Assembly: GCA_001896545.1 (NCBI GenBank)
Contig: MPOT01000041.1
Span: 43,432 to 107,431 of the forward strand
From: Tepidanaerobacter sp. EBM-38
GTDB lineage: Bacteria; Bacillota; Thermosediminibacteria; Thermosediminibacterales; Tepidanaerobacteraceae
Direction of reading: 5' to 3'
DNA length: 64,000 nucleotides
The translations under genes were made by a program, and so were the position numbers. Each line of letters starts with the position of its first letter. Within the stretch, counting starts at the first letter, position 1. The notes beneath the pieces were generated by a model, which was given only the letters and a program-made list of their open reading frames with translations, was not told the origin of the DNA and did not search any database. Positions 16,074 to 24,980 of this stretch are shown here, piece by piece.

Positions 16074-17408
16074 ATGGGGTACATATCAATAATAGCAGAT
16101 GATCTTACCGGTGCCAGTGATACAGGCATTCAATTTCGAAAATATGGATTAAAGACTAAGGTTGTAGTAAATTATGATACATTAGACGAGTTTTTAGACA
16201 GTGATGAGATTTTAGCAATTAATTCAAATACCCGACCATTAAATAATGAAAAAGCCTACAGAAGAGTTTTTGATATATGCAACATGCTAAAAAATGCTGG
16301 TTTTAGCCGTATATACAAAAAGGTAGATTCAACATTTAGAGGCAATCCGGGAGCTGAACTGGAGGCTGTGATGGATGCTCTGAGTTCAAACTTAGCAATA
16401 TTAGTCCCGTCTTATCCAGATAATGGACGCTACATGGTAAATGGATATTTAAAAGTTACATCAGTACCTGTTTGTAATGATAATAATGTTGAAAACGCAT
16501 GTCCATCCAATAAAACGGAACAAGAATTATGCCATGTTCCAACGATTATTCAAAAACAAGTAGGAAGAAAAGTGGCCAACATAGACTTGAAAACTGTCCG
16601 TCAAGGAAGTTTTGCAATATTAGGTGCAGTTGAAGATCTCCAGGAAAATGGATACCAAATAATAGCAATTGATGCTGTCACGAAAGATGATTTTAACAAT
16701 ATTGCACTTGCTTGCAAGTCCTTGCCAGAAGAAACAGTAATGGCAGGCGCAGCCGGATTTGCCGCATATTTACCTAAGGTCATAGGTCTATCATCTAATA
16801 AACTTGCAAAGCTGCCATCTAAGGAAGGAATTATACTAGTGGTAGCCGGAACATGCAACCCGACAACTCGCAGGCAGATAGAAGAAGTATTGCAAAACAT
16901 AAATGCTGATTTTGCAAAAATCAATACAGAAAAAATAATTAAAGGTATGGCAGCTGAAGAAGTACAAGACATTGTGCAAAAGATTCAAATAAATATTGAA
17001 ACTCAAAAAACAGCAGCTAAACCATTCATAATAGCGGTTGATACGCTTTTTAAGCCAATAAACGAAAAAGACTCCTCAATAAATGAGAAAGGAAAGATTA
17101 TAGCATCTGCTATCGGTGAAATTGTAGTCAAGCTGGTTGATGAGAAAGTAGTTCAAAGCCTTGTAATAACCGGTGGCGATACGGCTCTTCATGTATTAAG
17201 CGCATTAAAAGCGAAGGGTATAGAGTTGGAAGATGAAATCCTAGCCGGTATTCCATTGGGACGATTAATCGGAGGTAAAGCCCATGATATTCCCATTGTG
17301 ACTAAAGCCGGAGGTTTTGGAACACCAACGGCACTTTTGGAGGTAATTAAACATCTACAAAATAATATCGAAGTAGAAAAAACATTAAGTTTTTTAGAAG
17401 AAGCATAA
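16074..17408 (+). CDS. four-carbon acid sugar kinase (DUF1537 family)
   Basis: 444 residues. N-terminal domain begins ISIIADDLTGASDTG, the substrate-binding signature; YKKVDSTFRGNPGAE follows; the C-terminal nucleotide-binding domain has VVAGTCNPTTRRQ, VITGGDTALHVL and KAGGFGTPTALL. DUF1537 kinases (DtnK, LtnK, OtnK, DenK types) phosphorylate D-threonate, L-threonate or erythronate at O4. A neighbouring PdxA2-like gene favours the DtnK type. ATG 16074 is used because it has GGAAGGAG upstream and lies downstream of the sigma-54 start point; an in-frame ATG at 15993 is inside the promoter. First gene of the operon. Confidence 0.88.
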   Translation: MGYISIIADDLTGASDTGIQFRKYGLKTKVVVNYDTLDEFLDSDEILAINSNTRPLNNEKAYRRVFDICNMLKNAGFSRIYKKVDSTFRGNPGAELEAVMDALSSNLAILVPSYPDNGRYMVNGYLKVTSVPVCNDNNVENACPSNKTEQELCHVPTIIQKQVGRKVANIDLKTVRQGSFAILGAVEDLQENGYQIIAIDAVTKDDFNNIALACKSLPEETVMAGAAGFAAYLPKVIGLSSNKLAKLPSKEGIILVVAGTCNPTTRRQIEEVLQNINADFAKINTEKIIKGMAAEEVQDIVQKIQINIETQKTAAKPFIIAVDTLFKPINEKDSSINEKGKIIASAIGEIVVKLVDEKVVQSLVITGGDTALHVLSALKAKGIELEDEILAGIPLGRLIGGKAHDIPIVTKAGGFGTPTALLEVIKHLQNNIEVEKTLSFLEEA

Positions 17409-17452
17409 TAATCCATAATACTTAAATTTGTTGCCAAGGAGGTTAATAAATA

Positions 17453-18490
17453 ATGTCTAGTAAAAAGCCCATAGTAGCCATTACGGTAGGAGATCCCTGC
17501 GGTATCGGACCTGAGATAACGGCTAAAGCCTTGAGTGAAGCTGAAATATATAATAAATGCAACCCTGTTGTAATAGGTGATGCCGAGGTCATGAAACAAG
17601 CGGTAAAAATTGCAAAAGTAAATATGAAAATAAACCCTGTGACTAATCTTGAAGACTGTAAATACGAGCATGGAATAATCGATGTATTTGATTTAAAAAA
17701 TGTAAATGTCGAGAAAATTGAATTTGGTAAAGTAACGAAACTAGGAGGTGAGTCAAGCTTTCAGTATATAGTAAAAGGTATCGAGCTGGCATTGGAAGGC
17801 AAGGTAGATGCAGTTACAACAGGTCCGATACACAAACAAGCCATAAATCTTGCAGGACATAAGTATTCGGGCCACACGGAGATATTTGCCGATTATACTA
17901 AGACCAAAGACTACTGCATGATGCTTGTGGACAAAGATTTTCGAGTTTCACATGTTACAACACATGTGGCCTTTAGGCAAGTGCCGGATTTAGTTACGAA
18001 GGACAGAGTTCTTAAGGTAATCCAGCTTACGAATGAAGCAGTAACAAAAATGGGCATAGAAAATCCTCGCACAGCTGTAGCGGGTCTTAATCCACATTCC
18101 GGTGAAGACGGCCTTTTCGGACGAGAGGAAATAGAAGAAATTGAGCCTGCGATAAAAGAAGCATCTTCAATGGGAATACAGGTAGAAGGTCCCATACCGC
18201 CTGATACCGTATTTGTCAAACTTAGAGGAGGCCAATATGATGCGGTAGTAGCTATGTACCACGACCAAGGCCATATCCCCATAAAACTTGTTGGCTTTAA
18301 ATACGATGACAAGTTAGGAAAATGGGGCTCCCTCTCCGGCGTCAATACAACTTTAGGATTGCCAATAATTCGGACATCGGTAGACCATGGTGTGGCTTTC
18401 GGCAAAGCCGGTAAAGGCACAGCAAACCCCGAAAGCATGATTGACGCCATAAATCTTGCAGCTGTGATGGCTGGTGGGAAAATTTATTAA
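17453..18490 (+). CDS. pdxA2: PdxA2-like 4-phosphoerythronate/threonate dehydrogenase
   Basis: 345 residues, close to PdxA. Visible: VAITVGDPCGIGPEI at the N-terminus, TTGPIHKQA, the metal ligand in SGHTE, AGLNPHSGEDGLFG, the second metal His in MYHDQGHIP, and the third in TSVDHGVAFG. PdxA oxidises 4-phosphohydroxy-threonine in vitamin B6 synthesis; the PdxA2 branch instead oxidises and decarboxylates D-threonate 4-phosphate or erythronate 4-phosphate to dihydroxyacetone phosphate. The gene follows the DUF1537 kinase by 44 bases with AAGGAGG, which strongly favours the catabolic role. Confidence 0.9.
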   Translation: MSSKKPIVAITVGDPCGIGPEITAKALSEAEIYNKCNPVVIGDAEVMKQAVKIAKVNMKINPVTNLEDCKYEHGIIDVFDLKNVNVEKIEFGKVTKLGGESSFQYIVKGIELALEGKVDAVTTGPIHKQAINLAGHKYSGHTEIFADYTKTKDYCMMLVDKDFRVSHVTTHVAFRQVPDLVTKDRVLKVIQLTNEAVTKMGIENPRTAVAGLNPHSGEDGLFGREEIEEIEPAIKEASSMGIQVEGPIPPDTVFVKLRGGQYDAVVAMYHDQGHIPIKLVGFKYDDKLGKWGSLSGVNTTLGLPIIRTSVDHGVAFGKAGKGTANPESMIDAINLAAVMAGGKIY

Positions 18491-18505
18491 GAGGGTGATA
18501 TATTA

Positions 18506-19387
18506 ATGTTCCAGCCTAAAGGTATTATAGTTGCTATGTTGACGCCTATGTTTCCTGACGAAACAATAAATGAAAAAGAATTAAGAAATCAGGTAAACCG
18601 CTTTGTAAATAGCGGAATACATGGCCTTTTTTGTCTCGGCACAAATGGGGAGTTCTATGGGTTGAGTTATGAAGAAAAACTGCGAGTGATGGAAATTGTA
18701 ATAGATGAAAACAGGGGCAGATTGCCAGTTTATGCAGGGACAGGTTGCATTACTACAAAAGAGACCATTGGATTAACAAGAAAAGCTAAAGAAATGGGAG
18801 CGGATGCGGTATCAATTGTATGCCCATATTATGCTGCAAGTGATCAAAAAATGCTTTACAATCATTTTAAGGATATAGCTTTAGCAGTTGATATACCAAT
18901 TATCCTCTACAATATTCCTCCACGAACAGGAGTGAATTTAGGGGTAGAAACAGTAAAAAAACTTTCAGAGATAGATAATATTGTTGGGATAAAAGACAGC
19001 AGCGGAAATTTTGATAATATACTTAAGTATATAGAAGCAACACCGGAGGATTTCTCAGTACTTTCGGGAAATGATTCTTTGATTTTATGGAATCTATTAG
19101 CCGGGGGCAAGGGAGGAATAGCTGGTTGTGCAAATATAGTTCCTAAGGAATTAGTTGCTATATATGAAAAATTTATCGCAGGAGATTTGGAAGGCGCCAA
19201 AAAAGCCCAGGTCAGTATAAGACCGATTAGAGAGGTATTTAAAATGGGGAATCCTAATTCAATTATCAAACGTGCAACGGAATTAATGGGTTACGAGGTA
19301 GGTCCTTGCCGAGCGCCATTTAATCTAGATGATTCTAAAATTGATGCTGCATTAAAAGAAGTTTTAAGTAAATTTGAGAAGCAATAA
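18506..19387 (+). CDS. DapA-family (dihydrodipicolinate synthase-like) lyase or aldolase
   Basis: 293 residues forming a TIM-barrel Schiff-base lyase. GTNGEFYGLS matches the GTTGE substrate loop, Tyr135 sits in ILYNIPPRTG, and the Schiff-base Lys163 in VGIKDSSGN. The family includes lysine-pathway DapA, N-acetylneuraminate lyase and 2-keto-3-deoxy sugar-acid aldolases or dehydratases. Position inside a sugar-acid operon, 15 bases after pdxA2, argues for cleavage or dehydration of a 2-keto acid rather than lysine synthesis. The substrate is not known. Confidence 0.85.
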   Translation: MFQPKGIIVAMLTPMFPDETINEKELRNQVNRFVNSGIHGLFCLGTNGEFYGLSYEEKLRVMEIVIDENRGRLPVYAGTGCITTKETIGLTRKAKEMGADAVSIVCPYYAASDQKMLYNHFKDIALAVDIPIILYNIPPRTGVNLGVETVKKLSEIDNIVGIKDSSGNFDNILKYIEATPEDFSVLSGNDSLILWNLLAGGKGGIAGCANIVPKELVAIYEKFIAGDLEGAKKAQVSIRPIREVFKMGNPNSIIKRATELMGYEVGPCRAPFNLDDSKIDAALKEVLSKFEKQ

Positions 19388-19403
19388 ATAAAGGAGAATA
19401 AGT

Positions 19404-20549
19404 ATGACAAGTTTTTATCAGATGAGGCTTCCAAGAATGGTCATAGGCGGAGCCGGAAGCGTCTCGCAGCTATCTGAACTAGCAAAAGAATCAGAAGCAA
19501 AAGATGTAATAATTTTGACAGATAAAGGTATATTTGAAACCGGCATTACCTCGCGGATTGAAAAAATACTTACTTCATGTAATACAAGGATTGTAAAAGA
19601 TGTTCCATCTGAGCCGGAATATGCCCAGGTACTTAAAATATATGATGAAATTAAAAATGTAGAATTCGACTTAATTGTTGCAGTAGGCGGTGGAAGTGTT
19701 ATGGATACTGCCAAGATAATTTCAGTTTTGGTGACGAACCCAGAATATGCTAAAGATATTTTAAATCCCTCATTAATTAAAAACAGAGGTAAATTGTCAG
19801 CATTTATCCCGACTACAGCAGGAACGGGCTCCGAGGCAACGCCTAATTCCATAGTAGTCGTTCCAGAAAAAGAATTAAAAGTTGGGATCGTTAATCCAAA
19901 CTTTATACCGGACTATGTGATACTTGATCCTGAAATGACATTGAAGCTTCCACCTTCGGTTACTGCCTCAACCGGCTTAGATGCATTTTGCCATGCTATC
20001 GAATGTTTTATTTCTAAGAAGGCCAATCCTTTCAGTGACATGTATGCATTAAAAGCAATCAACCTTATTTCAAAAAATATAAGAAGGGCATATACCAATG
20101 GTAGCGATATTTCTGCACGGGAGAATATGTTGCTTGCTGCCTTTTACGGAGGGATGTGTATAGCATCATCGAGCACGGTTGCAGTGCATGCTCTCTCTTA
20201 TCCCCTTGGTGGCAAATATCGCATACCTCATGGAATATCGAATGCCATTTTACTTCCTTATGTTATGGAATACAATGCAGATTATGTTGAAGATAAGTTT
20301 AAAGAGGTTGCCATTGCTATGGGTTTAGATGTTGATGAATCTAGCAATATCTCCAAAAAAGTTGTAGAAGAAATATTCAAGTTAACAGATGACTTAAAAA
20401 TACCACATGATTTAAAGAAATATGGGATAACAAAAGCAGATCTCGACATTCTTGTCGAAGGAGCTGCCGAAGTGACAAGGCTTTTGGATAATAATCCCAA
20501 ATCAATGACAAAAGATGATATAAGGAATATATATCTAAGATTGATGTAA
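19404..20549 (+). CDS. iron-containing (group III) alcohol dehydrogenase
   Basis: 381 residues. The NAD-binding GGGSVMDTAK motif near residue 95 is followed by PTTAGTGSEAT, and the metal ligands lie in the pattern D-x3-H...H (TGLDAFCHAIECF, SYPLGGKYRIPHG). Group III enzymes interconvert alcohols and aldehydes or reduce semialdehydes. It follows the DapA-like gene by 16 bases with AAAGGAG and so belongs to the sigma-54 operon; it could reduce or oxidise an aldehyde product of the lyase. That assignment is inference. Confidence 0.88.
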   Translation: MTSFYQMRLPRMVIGGAGSVSQLSELAKESEAKDVIILTDKGIFETGITSRIEKILTSCNTRIVKDVPSEPEYAQVLKIYDEIKNVEFDLIVAVGGGSVMDTAKIISVLVTNPEYAKDILNPSLIKNRGKLSAFIPTTAGTGSEATPNSIVVVPEKELKVGIVNPNFIPDYVILDPEMTLKLPPSVTASTGLDAFCHAIECFISKKANPFSDMYALKAINLISKNIRRAYTNGSDISARENMLLAAFYGGMCIASSSTVAVHALSYPLGGKYRIPHGISNAILLPYVMEYNADYVEDKFKEVAIAMGLDVDESSNISKKVVEEIFKLTDDLKIPHDLKKYGITKADLDILVEGAAEVTRLLDNNPKSMTKDDIRNIYLRLM

Positions 20550-20575
20550 AACGCTATAATATAAAGACATCAAAA

Positions 20576-20600
20576 AGAGCGGCCTAATAGAAATCGCTCT
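20576..20600 (+). other. hairpin between the dehydrogenase and the TRAP binding-protein gene
   Basis: AGAGCG and CGCTCT form a six-pair stem around a 13-base loop with no T-run. It may be an RNA processing or stability element rather than a terminator. Confidence 0.4.
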
Positions 20601-20645
20601 GGTTAAGAACATAAATGTATCAAAATTAAAAATGGAGGGAAAATT

Positions 20646-21707
20646 ATGACTAATTACAGATTTACCAAAATTTTAGTGCTTGTCATGTGTTTAATTTTTG
20701 TGCTTTTAATGGCAAGTGGATGCGGGGGTACATCTCAAGAGCAAATAGATGGTAAAACATCAAGTAGCGAAACTTCTGAACCTGTTAATCTTACATTCGC
20801 TACTATGGGTGTTGGCACAGGTATGTATGTTTATGCATCTAGTATAACTCAACTTATAGAGCCGGTTCTTCCTGAGGGTTCAACGATTGATGTTGTAACG
20901 ACTTCTCCGGGCGGTGTAGGCGCACCTATTGTTATAGAAGAAGGTAAAGCTGATTTGTGTCTAGGTAATTCTGCTCCTGCAAAATGGGCATGTACAGAAG
21001 GTATTTTAGGCAAACCGCCTGTTACCAATGTTGCATCGATCGTAGGCGGTTTAGATGCTCCATTTATTAATGTAATGTTTACGCAGTCTTTTGTTAATAA
21101 AACAGGTTATACAACACTTGAAGAAGTTGTTGAAAACAAGTATCCGATAAGAATTGCTATAAAATCTACTGGTTCTTTTGGTGAATTAGCTTGTTCTAGT
21201 GTTTTGCAAGCTTTGGGCATAGATTATAAAACTATTGAGTCATGGGGAGGTTCTGTAACACAGACTGGATCTGATGCGATTGTAACATTACTAAGAGATG
21301 GCAAAGCTGATATGACTATAGATCATCTTGCTGCTGGTCAATCTGCTACAACTGAACTTTGTATGACTACTGATATGTTTTTCCCACAATTAAGTGATGA
21401 GCTAATTAACAAGTTAGTTGAATCAGGCTGGGATCGTACAATAATGCCAGCTGGCACATGGAAGGGTCAAGATAAAGATATAAAAACGGTAGGTTCAGGT
21501 CAAGTGCTTTTGTGTTCAAAAAATCTTCCAAATGATATTGTGTATGCTATGACAAAGGCCATATGTGAAGGAAAGGAAATACTCGCTAGTGCTCATAATG
21601 CTATGTCTGTTTTTGATCCTACGATTGCTTGGCAAGAGTCGAAATGTGGTGCTCCGCTTCACCCAGGTGCAGAGCAGTACTATAAGGAAATGGGATATAT
21701 GAAATAA
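20646..21707 (+). CDS. TAXI-type TRAP transporter substrate-binding lipoprotein
   Basis: 353 residues. A lipoprotein signal peptide with lipobox ASGC puts the mature N-terminus at Cys26. The body has the TAXI-family layout: FATMGVGTGMYVYASSITQ near 52, VTTSPGGVGAPI, GKADLCLGNSAPA, and late AMTKAICEG. TAXI proteins deliver carboxylate ligands to fused TRAP permeases; the permease gene is downstream at 23067. ATG 20646 follows GGAGGG. The gene is bracketed by two RNA hairpins, as would fit a higher mRNA level for the binding protein than for the permease. Confidence 0.9.
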   Translation: MTNYRFTKILVLVMCLIFVLLMASGCGGTSQEQIDGKTSSSETSEPVNLTFATMGVGTGMYVYASSITQLIEPVLPEGSTIDVVTTSPGGVGAPIVIEEGKADLCLGNSAPAKWACTEGILGKPPVTNVASIVGGLDAPFINVMFTQSFVNKTGYTTLEEVVENKYPIRIAIKSTGSFGELACSSVLQALGIDYKTIESWGGSVTQTGSDAIVTLLRDGKADMTIDHLAAGQSATTELCMTTDMFFPQLSDELINKLVESGWDRTIMPAGTWKGQDKDIKTVGSGQVLLCSKNLPNDIVYAMTKAICEGKEILASAHNAMSVFDPTIAWQESKCGAPLHPGAEQYYKEMGYMK

Positions 21708-21724
21708 GTTGATTATTCAAGCAA

Positions 21725-21760
21725 ATTATACATTGTCGGCTTCTGCCGGCAATGTATAAT
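21725..21760 (+). other. strong 16-pair hairpin after the binding-protein gene
   Basis: ATTATACATTGTCGGC and GCCGGCAATGTATAAT pair almost perfectly around a TTCT loop. There is no T-run, so a stabilising or attenuating mRNA element inside the operon is more likely than full termination. Confidence 0.6.
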
Positions 21761-21905
21761 CCTTATGATATTAGTTCTATATTGCAATTTATTTTATATA
21801 TAAAAGAATCTATTTCCTCAGGCGTATATGCTTAAATAATAGAAGTGCGAAGCAGGATTAAATTATGAAAATAGTGGAAATTAAAAAGAAAAGAGAGGTA
21901 ATACT

Positions 21906-23006
21906 ATGGGTGACATAGGATTTGGCATAGTTGGATGCGGAACAATAGCTGATACACATGCGCTAGCAATATCCCATATTAAAGACGCCCAATTGATTGC
22001 TGTTTCATCTCGCAATGAGGATAATGCTAAGCAATTTTCAATTAAATATGAGTGTGATTATTATACTGATTACAATGACATGTTAAAAAGGCAAGATATC
22101 GATGTTATAAACATTTGCGTTCCTAGCGGCCTACATGCTGAAATAGCAATTAAGGCAGCTGAAGCAGGAAAACATGTCATTGTAGATAAACCTATGGAGA
22201 TAACCATCGAGAAAGCAAACAGAATGATTGAAGTGTTTCAAGAAAAAAAGTTGAAACTTTGTGTGGTTTTCCAACGCCGATATAAAAATGACATAATGAT
22301 TGCAAAAAAAATAATTGATCAAGGAAAACTAGGTAGAATTTTTTTTGGTGGCTGCTATATAAAATGGTATAGAAGTCAAGAATATTATGATAGTTCAGCT
22401 TGGCGAGGAACATGGGCATTGGATGGTGGAGGAGTGTTAATGAATCAGGCGAGTCACTATATTGACCTTATGCAGCATTTTTTGGGTCCAGTGAAAGAAG
22501 TTTACGCTCGCAGCAAGACTGTTAATCATTGCATCGAGGTAGAGGATTTGGCTATAGTTAACCTAGAATATACTAGCGGAGCATTAGGAGTCATTGAGGC
22601 AACAACTAGTGCCTATCCTGGGTTGTGCTCCCGTATTGATATATATGGAACTAATGGAAGAATAGTTATAGAAAATGATGACATTATCGAACTTTATACA
22701 AAAAATAAAGAAGCCTTGTTTGATAAAACACAAAAACAGTGTCCCGAAAACCCACATGTTCCTTTTCAAAGGCAGTTTGAGCAGATGATGGAAGCAATTC
22801 GAAATGATAGAGATCCTGAAGTAAATGGCAACGAAGGTAAAAAATCATTGGAAATAATCCTTGCAGCATATAAATCAGTCTTTTCGAAAAAATCAGTAAA
22901 GCTACCATTGAAAGATAGTAAATTTTTGGAAGAATTCATACAAACAAACAACCAAAATCTAGAAACAACAAAAATGAAGAGCGTAAACAAGCTTGTAAAA
23001 AATTGA
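21906..23006 (+). CDS. Gfo/Idh/MocA-family oxidoreductase
   Basis: 366 residues. The N-terminal Rossmann domain begins GFGIVGCGTIADTHA; the catalytic-Lys motif appears as VDKPM in place of the usual EKP near residue 92; the C-terminal domain has WALDGGGVLMNQASHYIDL with the expected Asp/His pair. The family oxidises or reduces sugars, inositols and sugar acids with NAD(P). RBS AGAGAGG is upstream. Lying between the two TRAP genes, it probably acts on the imported compound. The tail after residue 335 is polar and lysine/asparagine-rich. Confidence 0.88.
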   Translation: MGDIGFGIVGCGTIADTHALAISHIKDAQLIAVSSRNEDNAKQFSIKYECDYYTDYNDMLKRQDIDVINICVPSGLHAEIAIKAAEAGKHVIVDKPMEITIEKANRMIEVFQEKKLKLCVVFQRRYKNDIMIAKKIIDQGKLGRIFFGGCYIKWYRSQEYYDSSAWRGTWALDGGGVLMNQASHYIDLMQHFLGPVKEVYARSKTVNHCIEVEDLAIVNLEYTSGALGVIEATTSAYPGLCSRIDIYGTNGRIVIENDDIIELYTKNKEALFDKTQKQCPENPHVPFQRQFEQMMEAIRNDRDPEVNGNEGKKSLEIILAAYKSVFSKKSVKLPLKDSKFLEEFIQTNNQNLETTKMKSVNKLVKN

Positions 23007-23066
23007 TTAGTTTATTCTACGGACCTAAATAAATGTACTTTTGAAAATGAATGGAGGTATTATGAT

Positions 23067-24980
23067 ATGAAAGACAAAATAGCACCTAGAGCTATAGCAT
23101 CAATCATTGTTAGCATAATATGGTTATTATTTCAACTGTATATTGCTGTATTTGTACCCTTTCATCCTATTCTGCAAAGCCCTTTACACCTTCTCTTTGC
23201 TTTAACGTTGGTATTTATAAACAATCCTATTGATAAAAGTTGTAGCAAAAAATGGGTAAAACTTATAGATATTACTGTATATATTGGTATCATTTACGGA
23301 TTTTACTACTTTATTTCTCAAACATACAGACTTCAAACTCGTGTTCCATATATTTCAGAAATTACCCCTACGGATATTATAGCTATGTTGGTTGTTGTAG
23401 CAATACTGTTAGAAGCGGTAAGAAGAGTATTCGGAATAGTATTACTTAGTTTTATCTCTGTATTCATTGTATACGCATGGTTTGGAAAATACATTCCTGG
23501 ATTACTATCTTATAAAGGCACGAACCTAAATCAATTTACAGAGTTAATGATTATGGGGCCTGATGGAATCTTTGGTGCACCTCTTGCTACCACGGCAAAC
23601 TCTATTTTTTATTTTATAATTTTTGGAGTTCTCTTTTCGGTATGCGGTGGAGGTGGGCTTCTTATTGACGTTGGAATGAAGTTTTCCGGCAAAACTTCTG
23701 GTGGGCCTGCTAAAGCGGCTGTAATCAGTTCGGCATTACTGGGAATGGTAAGTGGAAGCGCTGTTGCAAATGTTTCTACGACGGGTGTTATGACTATTCC
23801 GATGATGAAGAAAGTTGGATATAAACCCGAGCAGGCAGCTGCTATTGAAGCCGTAGCTTCAACAGGTGGTCAAATTATGCCACCAATTATGGGGATTGGC
23901 GCTTTTATCATGGCGGAGATGCTTGGCATAAAATATGGAAAAATTGCAATGTCTGCCTTGATTCCTGCAAGTGCATATTTTATATCAATTTTTCTTCTTG
24001 TTGATTTTATCGCAAGAAAACAAAAAATCTCTGAACAGGAAGTTATGACAGATTTTAATATTGAACCAATTATTCCGCGTTTGTATTTATTAATTCCCGT
24101 ATGCATTCTAGTTGGTTATATACTTAAGGGTGCTTCGCTCATGCGGGCTGGTATGGCTGGCATTGTATCAGTTTTAGTTATTAATTTTATCAGCAAATTT
24201 GTATCAGACGGGAAGAACTATGCAAGTGTTAATGAAATAGGGAAAGCACTTATCCAAGGCACAAAACAGGCTTCAGAAATTGCAATACCTACAGCAGCTT
24301 GTGGCATTATAATTGGTATTGTAATTCAATCAGGCTTTGCTACAAAGTTATCAAGTGTAATAGCTAAAATTGGAAGTGGAAGTCTTGCCACAGCTTTAAT
24401 TATTGCAGCTACAGGTTGTATACTTCTTGGTATGGCTCTTCCAACAGTTGCTGCTTATCTAGTATCTAATGTGCTTTTTGTTCCTGTTATAATCAAATTA
24501 GGCGTAGATCCATTGCCTGCTAATATGTTTGTATTTTACTTCGGGATTATTGCACAAATAACACCACCTGTTTGCGTTGCTTCATTTACGGCAGCAGGCA
24601 TTGCTGGGGCAGATTCTTGGAAGACGGGTTGGACTGCGTTTAACTATGCAATAGTTGCCTTTCTGATTCCTTTCGTATTTGTGTACAATCCAGGAATACT
24701 GCTCATAGGTACAGTAACTGAGATTATTAAATCGACATTGATTTTAATTTTTGGCACATATATTCTTGCGGGTGGAGTTGCAGGCTACTTCTTTATACCA
24801 TTGGAAAGAATATGGGAAAGAACAGCGTTGATTGGAACGGCAATTCTATTGATCATTCCAGAAACTATTACCTCAATAATTGGTATAGTTTTAGGTATTG
24901 TTCTAATACTTTTTTTTAATACAAAGAAACGAAAAAGTAAATCCACGCACGGGAGGGCTTATAATGAAGCAGCACAATAA
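23067..24980 (+). CDS. TRAP transporter fused permease (4TM/12TM, TAXI partner)
   Basis: 637 residues, nearly all membrane helices. The first part corresponds to the small DctQ-type subunit and the remainder to the large DctM-type subunit, with the conserved SGKTSGGPAKAAVISSALLGMVSGSAVANVSTTG region (short excerpt: GMVSGSAVANVSTTG), STGGQIMPPIMG and TPPVCVASFTAAG. This fused form pairs with TAXI binding proteins and drives Na+- or H+-coupled uptake. GGAGG stands just upstream of ATG 23067. Its last 17 bases overlap the flavoprotein gene. Confidence 0.93.
   Translation: MKDKIAPRAIASIIVSIIWLLFQLYIAVFVPFHPILQSPLHLLFALTLVFINNPIDKSCSKKWVKLIDITVYIGIIYGFYYFISQTYRLQTRVPYISEITPTDIIAMLVVVAILLEAVRRVFGIVLLSFISVFIVYAWFGKYIPGLLSYKGTNLNQFTELMIMGPDGIFGAPLATTANSIFYFIIFGVLFSVCGGGGLLIDVGMKFSGKTSGGPAKAAVISSALLGMVSGSAVANVSTTGVMTIPMMKKVGYKPEQAAAIEAVASTGGQIMPPIMGIGAFIMAEMLGIKYGKIAMSALIPASAYFISIFLLVDFIARKQKISEQEVMTDFNIEPIIPRLYLLIPVCILVGYILKGASLMRAGMAGIVSVLVINFISKFVSDGKNYASVNEIGKALIQGTKQASEIAIPTAACGIIIGIVIQSGFATKLSSVIAKIGSGSLATALIIAATGCILLGMALPTVAAYLVSNVLFVPVIIKLGVDPLPANMFVFYFGIIAQITPPVCVASFTAAGIAGADSWKTGWTAFNYAIVAFLIPFVFVYNPGILLIGTVTEIIKSTLILIFGTYILAGGVAGYFFIPLERIWERTALIGTAILLIIPETITSIIGIVLGIVLILFFNTKKRKSKSTHGRAYNEAAQ

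Noticed and set aside
17911..18450. 179-residue open frame opposite pdxA2
   Set aside because: Shadow of a clear PdxA-family gene; no start signal and no recognisable domain.
18506..19387. Call of dapA (lysine synthesis) for the lyase
   Set aside because: Catalytic residues match the whole family; the operon context is catabolic and no lysine genes are near.
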